64,000 bases of DNA, from assembly GCA_030141605.1 (NCBI GenBank), contig JAQGDQ010000069.1, positions 67,126 to 131,125 of the forward strand. Direction: 5' to 3'. The notes below the pieces were generated by a model. It searched no databases, was not told the origin of the DNA, and was given only the letters and a program-made list of their open reading frames with translations. The DNA comes from Tubiluchus corallicola. Lineage: Eukaryota > Priapulida > Priapulimorpha > Priapulimorphida > Tubiluchidae. Shown piece by piece: positions 1 to 10,139 of the stretch (positions are counted from its first letter, which is position 1; the number at the start of each line of letters is the position of its first letter). Position numbers and translations under genes: made by a program.

Positions 1-287
1 CGGCATGTTCCTGACCTCCACGTGGTGTCGCGCGGGCAACAGATGATGGACCCGAGGGTTATCAAATGATTCTGGCTGACTAGGAACACCCTGGCTGCTG
101 GGGAATGAACAAGGATGGGACGTGGTGGGAGAATTAGGAACTCAGGAACAAGCGAAAGCGAGAAGCCTGTTTTCTCCGAAGTCTTCCCCATTCCGTAATC
201 TGAGTCTGTCCTCCAAAGGCCACCGGCTGTCATGAACCTTGTCTCTAAAGGCGGGGGAGTGAAAGGAACCTATGACGGAATCTCATC

Positions 288-1205
288 GTGAAGGAGGGTA
301 CAGGTCTAAAACGCGCTCCGTGCCGCGGCCACGAGGTAGTTCTAGAGGGCCGCTCCTGGTCTAGCCACCTGGGAGGGCTGCCTCCGTCAACTCGTGAAAA
401 TCTCCTCGCACTCGTAGCTCCAGTTGGCGACTGGATAGGGGCCTGCGAGTGCGTTGGGGGGGGGGCATTCCCGAGGCCACCTTTCGTTGACAAGTCCGTC
501 AGTACTAGGTCTCTGATCTCTTCTGGTCGGAGGGGGCTGGTGAGTGCCAGTCGGCTCCTGTGTTGGAGTTTACCCGTTTTAAAAAACCACAAAACTAATG
601 AAATGAACAAGAAAGAAAAATCGAGTCCAGCACGGCTCAATACCCTAACAAAATTAAAACCTGCTGGGAACAAGCCGGTGAAAGCCGGATCTTCCCGTCA
701 TCAAAATTTAAACGAAGCTGCAGGGAACAAGCCGGTGAAAGCCGGATCTTCCCATGAACCAGATTTGAAACCAGAACAGCCGAAAATTACGGAGTTCTTG
801 GAAGAAACGAAAACTGAGGACATGCAAGTCTCTGAAAAAGGGAATCAATGGACTACAAAGACCAGTAAAGGTTCGGCATCGTCAGAGTGTACTCTGAACA
901 CCGTACCTGCCCCAGAAGGAGTAGATACCCGGAATCCTGGTGCTCCAAATGAGCCCAGCAAGCCCGAGGAATCGAAACCGATGGGGAAAAATCATGAAAA
1001 AAACCGGCGGAAGAAGGAAAAGAGACGACTTCTGAAAGGTGTGTCGGCTATGTCAATCGCCAATCAGGAGGAGACTCCCACTCCTAACCCATCGGTGGTG
1101 AAAAAGAGAATGAGCAGCGCTCTCTCAACTCCAAGTCCGATCTCGAACCCCGGGGTGACTCCGGGCAAGCGGGGCGTAAGGGAGAGGAAGGTCAAAAGGG
1201 TGTAG
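288..1205 (+). pseudogene. LINE ORF1, N-terminal part
   Basis: This is an open frame of 305 codons rich in Lys, Ser, Pro and Glu, typical of the disordered basic N-terminus of LINE ORF1 proteins that bind element RNA. It holds a 19-residue tandem duplication beginning AGNKPVKAGSS (33-bp near-identical cores at 663-695 and 720-752). It stops at 1203-1205, while the next frame already reads GVGTEGSSKASYANAVKSG there. A frameshift therefore separates it from the following ORF1 segment. The true start is uncertain; a second in-frame ATG lies at 603. No zinc knuckle is visible. Confidence 0.7.
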
Positions 1206-1954
1206 GCACAGAAGGAAGCAGTAAGGCCTCATACGCCAATGCTGTGAAGTCCGGCGGCCAACACCTTAAAATTACAAAAAAGGACGCGGGAGAAGACCCT
1301 CTGGACGGCTCGGATTTACGGGCAATACAGTCGGGGATCAACCGTGTCCTTCTCAGAACGGATCCGGGGTCTCTTGTCCGCATTGAGAGGACCTACCTAC
1401 ATGAAGGTAAAGTCCATGTCGTGTGCAAGGACGAGAAAACCCTGGAGTGGGCAAAACAGCTTGTCCTGGACATTGAAAACCCATCTGTGGGCCACCCGGG
1501 GTACGAGGCGAGAGGACCGAAAGATCTTCCGCCAGCTAGGACCTTCGGGGTTTGGATTCCGGATGAGGATGACATTAAAATCGAGGATCTGCTGACGTTG
1601 GTGGACCGATGTAATTCGGAACTCCAACGGAAGCACATGGAGGTCCGCGGTGGGTCAAAAGGGGTCGGCGGAATGCTACACGTAGTAGCGGTCTGGGAAC
1701 CGTCCCTGTCAGGTCTGGAACGACTGGAGTTTGCTCCGTACGCCGGGTGCAAACGAGTCACGTTCCAGTCCAAAAAGAAAAAGAAAAACCAAGGGAAAGC
1801 CAAGGAACCGGAAACACCTGTTCAAACGGTGGATAAGGGTCCAGAAGTGAGTACCGAGGGTGGAAAAACCCCCGACGTTGCCACTGGAACAAAGGAGCTG
1901 CCGTCTGTCGAGCAATCGCAGATGAAGGCACCCGAGTCCAGTATGGAAACGTAA
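1199..1954 (+). pseudogene. LINE ORF1, C-terminal part (DUF4780-like fold)
   Basis: The frame continues ORF1 after the shift. The segment from RTDPGSLVRIERTYLHEGKV through FGVWIPDEDDIKIEDLL to GGMLHVVAVW resembles the RNA-recognition-like DUF4780 domain often found in retrotransposon ORF1 proteins. It ends in a Lys-rich tract and an acidic, Thr/Pro-rich tail. The stop TAA at 1952-1954 is followed in the same frame by four codons and then the ATG of the endonuclease ORF at 1967. ORF1 and ORF2 are therefore collinear and separated by a single stop codon. The domain assignment is from memory of the family pattern. Confidence 0.65.
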
Positions 1955-1966
1955 ATACAGAAAAGT

Positions 1967-2728
1967 ATGGGAACAGGGGCTAAAGTAAAATCCCGGCCGC
2001 AGACAGTCTTCGGTGGAAATACCCACGGTAGATTGAATGTTATTTCCGGGGACAATTTGGATCAAATAGGTGAGAAGCCAGCACAAAGTGTCTCTGGTAT
2101 TGAGTGCTGGCAAATCAATCTTCACAAAAGCAAAGCTGCGAGTTACAACTTGCAGGATGTTGTAAAACACATACGTACCGGGTTAGTCTTTGTACAGGAA
2201 CCCTGGACGCACGGTGGGGAAGTTAGGGGTAAACTCCGAGGATGGGATCTGTTCCAGGGAAACCGGAATGGAGAAAGGCCTCGGGCGTGCATTTATGCCA
2301 CTCCTAACCTAAAATGCTTTTTACTTCCAGTGTTCTCGAATACAGACATTGTGGTGGTTAAAGCAAAAAATGTGTGCCGGGATGGAGATGAGTTCATTTT
2401 CGCCTCGGCATACATGGTGCATGATCAACCGGCTCCCCCTATGTTACTCAGGGAACTGATATCTTTCGGGGACGGCGATAAAACTCCAATTATTGTGGGG
2501 ACTGATGCTAATGCGCATCATACGTTATGGGGTTCCACCGATGTCAACGACAGGGGTGAGGAACTCTTGGAGTATTGTGCAAGCGCTAATCTTGAGTTCT
2601 GTTATGTTGGCCGTAAACCAACGTTCCGAACAAAAGCAAGAGAAGAGGTGCTAGACTTGACACTGAGGAATCTGCATGCAGGGGACATAGTATGCGATTG
2701 GTATGTCAGTGACGTGCTAGGTTGGTAA
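1967..2728 (+). pseudogene. LINE ORF2, endonuclease domain, truncated
   Basis: This is an endonuclease/exonuclease/phosphatase domain that would nick target DNA for target-primed reverse transcription. Visible motifs are WQINLHKSKAA at the start, FVQEPW carrying the metal-binding Glu, GTDANAHHTLWGS carrying the catalytic Asp/Asn, RGEELLEY, and VLDLTL. The last conserved block, the SDH motif, should follow VSDV but is absent. The frame instead runs into LGW and a stop at 2726. The RT frame begins in a different phase a few bases earlier. The usual linker of roughly 150-200 residues between endonuclease and RT is also missing, which points to an internal deletion. Confidence 0.85.
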
Positions 2729-4803
2729 AGGTCCTCCGCCGAAATAAAGCAGCGCAGTTAAGCTGTGTGTATAAAGAAGACGGTAAATTAACCAGTTCAC
2801 CGGAGGAAACTTTAAACCGGCTCCTCGACACCCTATCACCAGGGAGTCGAGTAACGGAACCAGACACATCCACGGATTTGCCTGTTTGCGCGACCGTGGA
2901 TGAGGAATTCATCGCTTCCATTTGCTCGGAAGAACGAGTGAAAGCGGCACTGTTTGAATTCCAACCTTTCAAGGCTCCGGGACCGGATGGTATATATCCA
3001 GTCCTGTTGCAGAAAGGATGGAAATACATTAAAAAACACTACCTCATGCTTTTCCAGACATGTCTCAGGTATGGTTATGTACCGAGATCCTGGAAGGAAG
3101 GGAAAGGAGTATTTTTGCCGAAACCCGGAAAGAATAGCTATTTAGAAGTCAAGTCTTTCCGAATGATAACATTAACGTCATTTCAACTGAAATGGTTGGA
3201 GAGAATAGTCCTCTATCAATTGAATGAGGATACTGAATTACAAGCAAGACTATCCAATGTGCAGTATGACTTCCGTGCAGGCGTTTCCACGGAAACTGCT
3301 CTGCACGAGTATGTACAGCGTATTGAACGTAGTCTTGCTAAAAAGAAGCTCTCACTAGGTGTCTTTTTGGATATTGTTGGGGCATTCGATAACGTTTCTT
3401 TTAATAGCATATCCGCCGCATTGCTTGAACTTCAGGTATCGCCAGTTCTTTTCCGCTGGATTGAGAACATGGTAAGGTGCCGTACGGTCCAAGTAGAGCT
3501 GTGTGATGCCACGGTAAAGAGGGAAGTAGTAAAGGGAAACCCCCAAGGCGGAATACTGTTTCCCTTGCTATGGAACTGTGTATTGAACTCTCTGCTTAGG
3601 GAATTTGATGAAAATGGAATTTATGCACAAGCCTATGCCGACGACCTGGCAGTACTAATAGCTAGTGCGAACGTATCGACGATCAGAAGGAGGGCGCAAA
3701 ATGTAATTAACATTGCTGCTGAATGGTCCAGGAAAACTGAACTAGAATTCAGCAGTAGTAAGACCGAAGTAATCATGTTCACAAACAAGAGAAATCCAAA
3801 TATTGGGGATCTCTGGATGAATGGACAGAAGCTCCAACTCTCCAATGAAGCGAAACTGCTAGGGGTAACCCTAGACAGTAAACTGACTTGGAAGAGCCAT
3901 ATAACACGGGTCACCAACAAGGCGACGGCGGCACTTATGCAATGCAGACAAATTGTTGGTAAAACGTGGGGTATCCAACCGCGGGTCATGAAATGGATAT
4001 ACACGGCAATGGTGCGTCCTTTCATGACGTATGCGTGTGTGTCCTGGGTCAGCGGGTTGGAAAAAATGTACCTCAGGAAAATGCTCCAGAAAGTACAGAG
4101 ATTAGCATGCTTAATGATTTCTTCAGCGTTCCCAAGTACTCCTACCGGCGCATTGGAGATGTTGTTGAATATCACACCAATAGACGAGTTCATTCGGTCG
4201 GAGGCGGTCCGAGGGTCATACCGTATAGATACGGCGGGGCTCTGGACAGCGAAGACCGTGGGAACTTTTGGTAAGTCTAAAAGTCATATCGATGTGTGCA
4301 ATAGCTATAGGCGCGACCTCCAACTGTTGCATATGCCGGGTGATTTAAGAAAAAGAACACGCGTGTTCGAAAGAAATTTCGAATGCCAGATTCAGGAAAA
4401 AGAAATCGCTATCAAATCGGAAGGCGAAATGGATAGGAACTGTGTCAGGTGTTATACCGATGGTTCCAAACTGGGCGGAAGGATCGGTGCAGGTATACGT
4501 ATCGAGTATCCGACTGAGTCCAGAGTATTGGAGGAGTTCTTCTATCTTGGGAAATTGAGTACTGTTTTCCAGGCAGAAGTTTTCGCCATCTCACAAGCGG
4601 CGGAGATAATGTCTTCGGAAGGACTCCAGAATCAATCAATAGTCATCCTGTCAGACAGCCAGGCGGCTATTAAAGCTACTGAAAACAATACAGTAAAATC
4701 TATCTCGGTTTTACGTTGTGTTGAAAACTTGAACATACTTGGAAAAAGAAACCGAGTCTTGGTTACATGGATTCCTGGACACGAAGGAGTACATGGCAAC
4801 TAA
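2722..4803 (+). pseudogene. LINE ORF2, reverse transcriptase and RNase H
   Basis: The frame is open for 693 codons. RT motifs are clear: APGPDGIYPVLL (finger), GVFLDIVGAFDN with the motif A Asp near residue 217, GNPQGGIL (motif B) and AYADDLAVL (motif C, near residues 304-312). KLLGVTLD (motif D/E region) and a thumb with MVRPFMTYACVSWVSG follow. A C-terminal RNase H domain begins CYTDGSKLGG and includes AEVFAI and SDSQAA, supplying the first three acidic residues. The frame ends at 4801 inside WIPGHEGVHGN, where a family consensus of N-E-E-A-D is broken because GAG or GAA has become TAA. The start is a deletion junction, not a natural initiation codon. Confidence 0.92.
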
Positions 4804-5304
4804 GAGGCGGACAAACTTGCTAAAAAGGGATCTGAGCTCTCTCCGGAGGGACCAGAACCCTATCTGCCCGTCCCTTACGCTAGCTGTGTCTACGCGATTA
4901 AGGGATGGAGTCTAAAACGATGGGAAACGTCGTGGAATAATCGTGAGGACTGCAAGAGAACAAAGGAACATGTGGGCTGGGCCTCGGCCCGAGTCTGCAA
5001 TAGGCTCCTGAGTCTCAGTAGAACTCAACTCAACATGGTTATACAGGTCCTAACCGGACACTGTAATCTCCAAAAACATAAAAAAACCACTTGTCGAGCA
5101 CAATCCGCGATTTGCCCGAAATGTGGTCAGGAAGACGAAACACCGGACCATCACGTGGGACGATGCACCGCCTACCAGGGTGCTCGTATCAAATGTCTGG
5201 GAAATAAAAATACAACACTTAGAGCAGTTGTAGAGAACTTAAACCTGAAAAAACTAGCGGCGTATCTGAAGCAAGCTGGAAGGCTTGCCGAGTACGACCA
5301 ATAG
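4804..5304 (+). pseudogene. LINE ORF2, end of RNase H and C-terminal zinc motif
   Basis: Reading on in frame after the TAA gives EADKLAKKGS, the last RNase H block, then a linker with Trp-rich segments. The C-terminal cysteine/histidine motif is CPKCGQEDETPDHHVGRC. This CX2C...H...C pattern closes ORF2 in I, R1 and jockey-like LINEs. The frame is otherwise open to the natural stop at 5302-5304, so the 4801 stop is the only nonsense change in the last 2.5 kb of ORF2. Confidence 0.85.
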
Positions 5305-5353
5305 ACATATAGCAGTGAATAATTGCAATGGGCCTGTCGAAGGCCTCAGCAAA

Positions 5354-5400
5354 GTGTCGGGGGGGTGGGATTCTACCATCCTATACAATCTCCCCGACAC
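5354..5400 (+). other. 3' UTR hairpin of the LINE
   Basis: GTGTCGGGG at 5354-5362 pairs perfectly with CCCCGACAC at 5392-5400, closing a loop of 29 bases about 50 bp after the ORF2 stop. 3' hairpins are often the recognition site for the element's own RT. That role is inferred here. Confidence 0.6.
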
Positions 5401-5515
5401 CACTGCCCCCCTAATCTTAATCTTATATGAAATACCAAGGAATTTTATACAGTGTTTAAATTTTACACACTGATTGTAACATAATACATATTTTCACAAT
5501 AATAAGTGCACCAAC

Positions 5516-6088
5516 CTTCGACATGTGCAATTTTTTGGTCTTTATCAGCATCTAAAGAGACCACGTGCAGTTCGGAATCCTGCAATGCCCCCGACATGCT
5601 TTTATTGCAAGAATTTAACTGCGAACTGACTGTTTCCGCTTCTGAGATCGTAAATGTCTGACATTCTTGAATTAACTTCGAAAATATGTTTGCATGCTCA
5701 TCCGTATGACTTTCCAAAGCTTCCCGAGGAACAACTACACCAGTATTAGCATCATCAGTTTTCTTAACAACTTCTTGGCTATTTTCGTTATGAACACCAT
5801 CAAACACATTATGGTTTAAGATCACGTCTCGATTGACTTCCTTAATGCTTTTGGGTCCAACAGTATCTAAAGTATTTTTCACAACAGGATCCTCAAACTG
5901 ACTGGGTTGCTCATTTGATAAATTGAAGTTTGTTTCAACATTGGCAGTTTCAAGATCAACTGTTGGTCCGTTACCATCCTCGCTGTCTTGAGAAAAAGCC
6001 AGTTCTTCGTGTTCACTATCAAGAAACATTGTCGCTAAATCATTATCATCTTCGAACTCTTCTTCATTGTCTCTTCTGGAACCACGTT
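5516..6088 (-). CDS. Exon of an acidic nuclear protein, possibly MCM10 N-terminal region
   Basis: The exon runs leftward from an acceptor (TTTGTTTGCAG, plus-strand 6089-6099) and encodes about 190 residues starting ERGSRRDNEEEFEDDNDLAT. A donor-like AAG/GTTGGT closes it at 5516; without that donor the frame stops at 5463. It joins in phase with the upstream exon at 9666-9791, the split codon being G+AA. The combined sequence has an acidic Leu-rich start and then NDLATMF in an acidic context, which resembles the start of MCM10 (human: acidic Leu-rich start followed by NLATLF). MCM10 is a replication-initiation factor. No OB-fold or zinc finger is inside the window, so the name is a guess. The rest of the gene would lie left of the window, beyond the LINE. 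Confidence 0.45.
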
Positions 6089-6650
6089 CTGCAAACAAAA
6101 CAAATTTCTCAGATGCACACAAAACAAAAACAGATAACTGACAAATCAGAGCTTGGGTAGCAACATGTCGCCTACCCTGTAGCGAGCCTCGTTGCACGGT
6201 GCTCTTTTGACTTTCGAAACAATGGGACGACATAGAGTTAGTGTGCCAAGTGTACTAATAGTTTGGGCAGTAAAGGAAAAACCTTAGTATTTTTTACTGG
6301 ATTCCATTGTGCGAACCGGCTGCATTGAAGTCAATGGATTGGCAGTTTATGTATGAATTCACAGGAGGTTTCCGAGGTTATTTTCTGATTTTTTTAATTT
6401 TATAGTTAAACTTGTTAGAATAATCACTCACTAAATGTGGACGTGGCTGGCCGTTCGATTTTCAAAAGATTCTGTGCAAAAACATAGCACAATAAAAGAA
6501 GCAACATTGTTTTCATTCTAACATTTAAATATAAAGACAGGTTTAACATTCTAAACTGTGATCATTTTTACACTGTTCTCACTTCAGTTTAGAACACTAG
6601 TATTTCAGCCTTTCAAGACATGAATTAACCCTCGCTGTAAAGACTGCTGC
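6089..6650. other. Non-coding stretch before the LRR gene
   Basis: AT-rich sequence with no open frame I can support. It is intron of the minus-strand acidic-protein gene and upstream flank of the plus-strand LRR gene. I see no TATA box or other promoter element that I can defend. Confidence 0.4.
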
Positions 6651-8125
6651 ATGGAGGAATATGTTGTTATTGGCTTTAATTTTATGTTTACAATATTCAT
6701 GTTTGTGAATGGCGATCTCATTACAACAGAGCGTTGTGGTGTAATTCCCAAGGGGTGTACTGCTGAATGGGTATATGGATGCAGTTACAGTTGTGGCATC
6801 ACTGGACCTTTACGAACAATTACGCTTCTCGAATTTGCTGCATTAGCACCGTATCACCTCGAAAGCTTGACTATTTATAATTACCAGAGTGAAGAATTGC
6901 CAAGAAAGTTTCTAGAGAAGAAATTTGTGAATAATTTTATTGTCATCTCCAGCATGATAAGGAAATTAGATAAAGGAACATTAGCCATGAACGGGCTCAA
7001 GGAAGTTAGACTAGATCTAAACAAAAACTTATTTTTCGTGCACAAACGCGCATTCAGTTTACTGAGAGATTTGGAAACCATATACATAGCAAATGCACCA
7101 TACTTGAAGTTTTTACAACTGGATTTGTCAAAAAACTTAAAAATAAAGAAGATTTTCATCCAAACAACGGGATTGACAACTATGCCAATGCCAGTTCTAA
7201 CTAAAGAATTCGATACACCCAGGCCAAAAGATATAAAACTTATTCTCTTAAGTAAATATGGAATCATTATTCATTGTATATAACAAGGACTTGAAAATTA
7301 TAAAGTAATCATGGAATGAACAAACACTTTTATGCTTTTAAATTTATGTGAAAAAATTATATTAGGAAAAATTCTGTCCGAATCACTAGAACCAATTTGA
7401 TTATTTTAATCCATTCAATGTAAAAATATAAGTGTTATACTAAAGCGATTAACATATTAGACTCGTTTTGTATTTTCTGTAAATAGAGTTATACAACAAT
7501 ATCATCAAAAGAAGTATAAACCCGTCAAGGAAACTGGGTTCGATACTCCCGCTGGGGGGGGGGGGGCTTCATACTCCACACTGATCGTGGCTGTTCACAT
7601 CATAAACGTATAGGGAGGATGTGGAATCCCTCCAGTTTTTACAACATTGTGGATACATCCAAACATGGCTAGGCCACCTCTGCCAGTTCAGTGGCTCATC
7701 TTAGAAGGACATCCTTGATAATGACAATAAACATCTCTTGGGAGTAGGCTCTACTCATGGACTCTAGTTTGTAGTGCGTTGAATTACATAAAAATAGCCA
7801 AGTACTAATGACACAGTGTTGATGTTGATAGCGTCTCAAAAAATTATTCTCCTTGTCTGCATTGGTTTCTCTTTGCTTTTCAGATAACACGTTAGTTTGC
7901 AACTGTACGATGGTTTGGGTAAAATTTTTCAGCTGGAAAGAAAGTAGTGTTGATTGCGCCATTCCAAATAGAAGGGAACTTGTCAATCCAATTAGAAAAG
8001 AAGAGTTTGGCTGTCAACAGCCACTTGCTGGCATAGGAACTACCTGTTTTTACAACATTCTATTTATCTCTCTCGTAGTTGCTGTTACAGCATTTCTTAA
8101 TTTCAAGCTTTCAACTCGTGATTAA
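6651..8125 (+). CDS. Small leucine-rich-repeat single-pass membrane protein (2 exons)
   Basis: Exons 6651-7251 and 7884-8125 join in phase (split codon A+AT) to give 280 residues. The intron has GTAAAT at its donor and CTTTTCAG at its acceptor. The protein starts with a hydrophobic signal peptide (about residues 1-21). A Cys-rich cap containing CGVIPKGC and CSYSC follows. Irregular leucine-rich repeats then occupy about residues 55-195. The last repeat runs through the splice junction into NNTLVCNCTMVWVKF, a classic LRR C-terminal cap, and a later Cys pair (VDCAI, FGCQQ) completes the cap. A transmembrane helix FYNILFISLVVAVTAFLNF lies near residues 255-273 with a very short tail. It is probably a surface protein; ligand unknown. 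It lies between two exons of a minus-strand gene. Confidence 0.75.
7530..7785 (+). mobile_element. SINE-like element, core family copy A
   Basis: This copy lies in the LRR gene intron. It has a tRNA-like B box (GGTTCGATACTCC, near 7538) and a G10 run. Further on is the conserved core TTCAGTGGCTCATCTTAGAA at 7687-7706, followed by GGACATCCTTGATAATGA. The 3' part ends in GTTTGTAGTGCGTTG. The same order of blocks recurs elsewhere in the window. Confidence 0.6.
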
Positions 8126-9665
8126 TTAAAAAATTCTTCCTCGGTTCTTGCTTATTCCCACTACTCCTCCACCAATTCTGACTAATTATCTCACCATTAG
8201 TCGTGCTTACTTATAAGCCTTACAAAACAAAGAAAAAATGAAGTACTATTTTTAGGGCACCAATTAATCAGTGCTAAATGTTAGAATCCAGCAAGTATTT
8301 TTTAGTTCGCTATAACATTCACAGCTTGTTTTTCTACGTATTGGTGATTCATTAGTTCCAACATGAACCAATAGTTACAGTTATAATCAAAATATGTGTG
8401 CTTGCATAGCAAAATCGTCCATAAGTCAGCAGTTAGGCTTTTCTTGTAATCCCCATTTCATGAGGATCATTTTGATACCGAACTCTTCAGTCTACGTTAT
8501 TTCTAAGCTGAGATAATCCACGTTGAAGTTGAGGTGCACGCCATTCACCAAAAAACGTAATCTTGAGAAAATCGCTGTTAAAGTTCGCATTTAGTTTGTT
8601 TTTGTCACATTTCTACAAAAACACTTAGCAACCGCACAAATGTTGGCTACTATGGACCTTGCAAGAACACACTGAAGTTATGTTTGAATCCAATAGATGA
8701 CTCTTCTTAATGAAGATGTTGGCTTGGCAAGAGAAAAAACCCGAAGCAAAATAACTGTTTGCACGAGCTACTATCGGAGTTTGAAACTGAGTTTTTTTAC
8801 AATTGCATTACTAGTTTCTAAATAGAGGGTTATAAAAGTGGGTAGGGGTTATAAAATTAAATTTTTAGTAATTTTCTAGCATTTTTTTGATAATTTGATG
8901 CTAGAATATAAAATTCCAATATATTTAGCATTTGTTTTTATAAAAAATAAAAAAAATTGGCGTTCTACTTTGAAGCATCATAACGTAGTTTTAACTATGT
9001 CGACTTGCGGATGGCTTTGGCTTGCAAGCACATATATAATGTTTAGCTAATGATCACCAGCTTTTTTGAATATTTGGAACTCTTAATAAATTTGTTGTCA
9101 TCTACATTTATGTTGTACTTTGTCAAACTCATTTGAAGCTAAATAAAATGTCATTAGCTTTTGAAAAGAAAACAGCCCAAATGCCAATAACGTTTACCGA
9201 CAATATGATTTGTAATGGTAAAGTTAAAGCAAATTGCATTTGGAATGAAAATACATTAATCTAATCTAATCTAAATATTTTGATTCAAACTAATTTCAAC
9301 TATTCTGCTGTTAACACCTACAACTTTACAAGCTTCATCAATTAGTTTCTGGGTACCAACAACCTTCCTACCGGTTTTCACATTGGCCAAACACTCAAAA
9401 TTTCAATTGCTGAACTTTCAATACAAAAAGGAGGCACACTAATCCGCTACTACAAAACCAAACATAAAAATTAAACTATTGTAAATTTTTCGGTCACTTA
9501 AGCTACTCATAAATGCATTAGCAGTTATTCTATATTCTTAATGACGTATACAAATTATAATATCCTTGCTGATCTTGCTGGTCAAGTGTCGACAAAATTG
9601 CATTCTTTTTATATGATATTAAGTTTTATTAACAAAATTACAACTAATGTCAGCACATGGCTTAC
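8126..9665. other. AT-rich non-coding stretch
   Basis: No supported gene. It holds the 3' flank of the LRR gene and intron of the minus-strand acidic-protein gene. A short TCTAA run lies near 9258-9275. I see no transposon termini. Confidence 0.4.
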
Positions 9666-9791
9666 CTCTGGCAAGAGTAGCACCATCGAATGTAGATGAC
9701 GCCTCAGTAACTCCATCTGCATCTGATGAAACTTCTGCATCGGAGTCATCATCGAGTAAAGCTGACAACATGTCAAGGTCACATTCTTCAT
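9666..9791 (-). CDS. Exon of an acidic nuclear protein, possibly MCM10 N-terminus
   Basis: The exon is bounded by an acceptor (GTTTTTTAG) and a strong donor (GCCAGAG/GTAAGC). It encodes EECDLDMLSALLDDDSDAE and then an acidic Ser/Thr-rich stretch ending TLAR. Human MCM10 opens with an acidic segment containing a similar Leu-Leu-rich motif before its first coiled coil. The exon needs one upstream coding base (G+AT = Asp), so the initiator exon lies to the right. I did not find it. The exon joins the 5516-6088 exon in phase across 3.6 kb. Other acidic nuclear proteins remain possible. Confidence 0.45.
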
Positions 9792-10139
9792 CTAAAAAAC
9801 ACAAATAAAATTCTTTCTTATGTTTTAGCCAATCAGTACAATAACTCATGAGGAGACAAGTTCTGTGAAAAACACCACAGATACAATTTTTTTTGTGGCT
9901 GACCTAAAATAAAACTACCGAGTTCATCATGGGCAGTAGCCATATAAATTCAAGCAAACTGTATCTGATCCATCAAAATAAGATAATGGATAGTACACTG
10001 CATACTTGCCTGCTGGCTTCATGTGACTCTAACTTGTTATTAAAATTGACAGACTTTCGTCTACACATAAGAAAGTGTAGAGTGCCCCGAAAAGAGCAGC
10101 TGATGAAATAGTTGAAGGAAGCAACTATTTGAAGAAAAC

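Larger units (their letters stand above)
1..5425 (+). mobile_element. Non-LTR retrotransposon (LINE) with RNase H, inactive copy
   Basis: This GC-richer block contrasts sharply with the AT-rich sequence after about 5430. In order it carries a leader, ORF1, an apurinic-type endonuclease, a reverse transcriptase, an RNase H domain and a C-terminal zinc motif. A 3' UTR with a strong hairpin follows. Endonuclease plus RT plus RNase H is the architecture of the I/R1/Loa/Outcast group of LINEs. I cannot name the family. The copy is dead: ORF1 changes frame near 1200, sequence between endonuclease and RT is missing near 2715, and a stop interrupts RNase H at 4801. The 5' end may lie left of the window, so no target-site duplication could be checked. 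The 3' end is set at the short TTAATCTTAATCTTA run near 5410-5425. Confidence 0.9.

Noticed and set aside
245-673. Minus-strand open frame opposite LINE ORF1
   Set aside because: Shadow of ORF1 with no family features.
5463-5515. Extension of the acidic exon to its in-frame stop
   Set aside because: The tail WCTYYCENMYYVTISV looks like translated intron after an AAG/GTTGGT donor, though a terminal exon cannot be fully excluded.
9929-10111. Short plus-strand open frame
   Set aside because: No splice context or recognisable motif; it precedes a decayed LINE.
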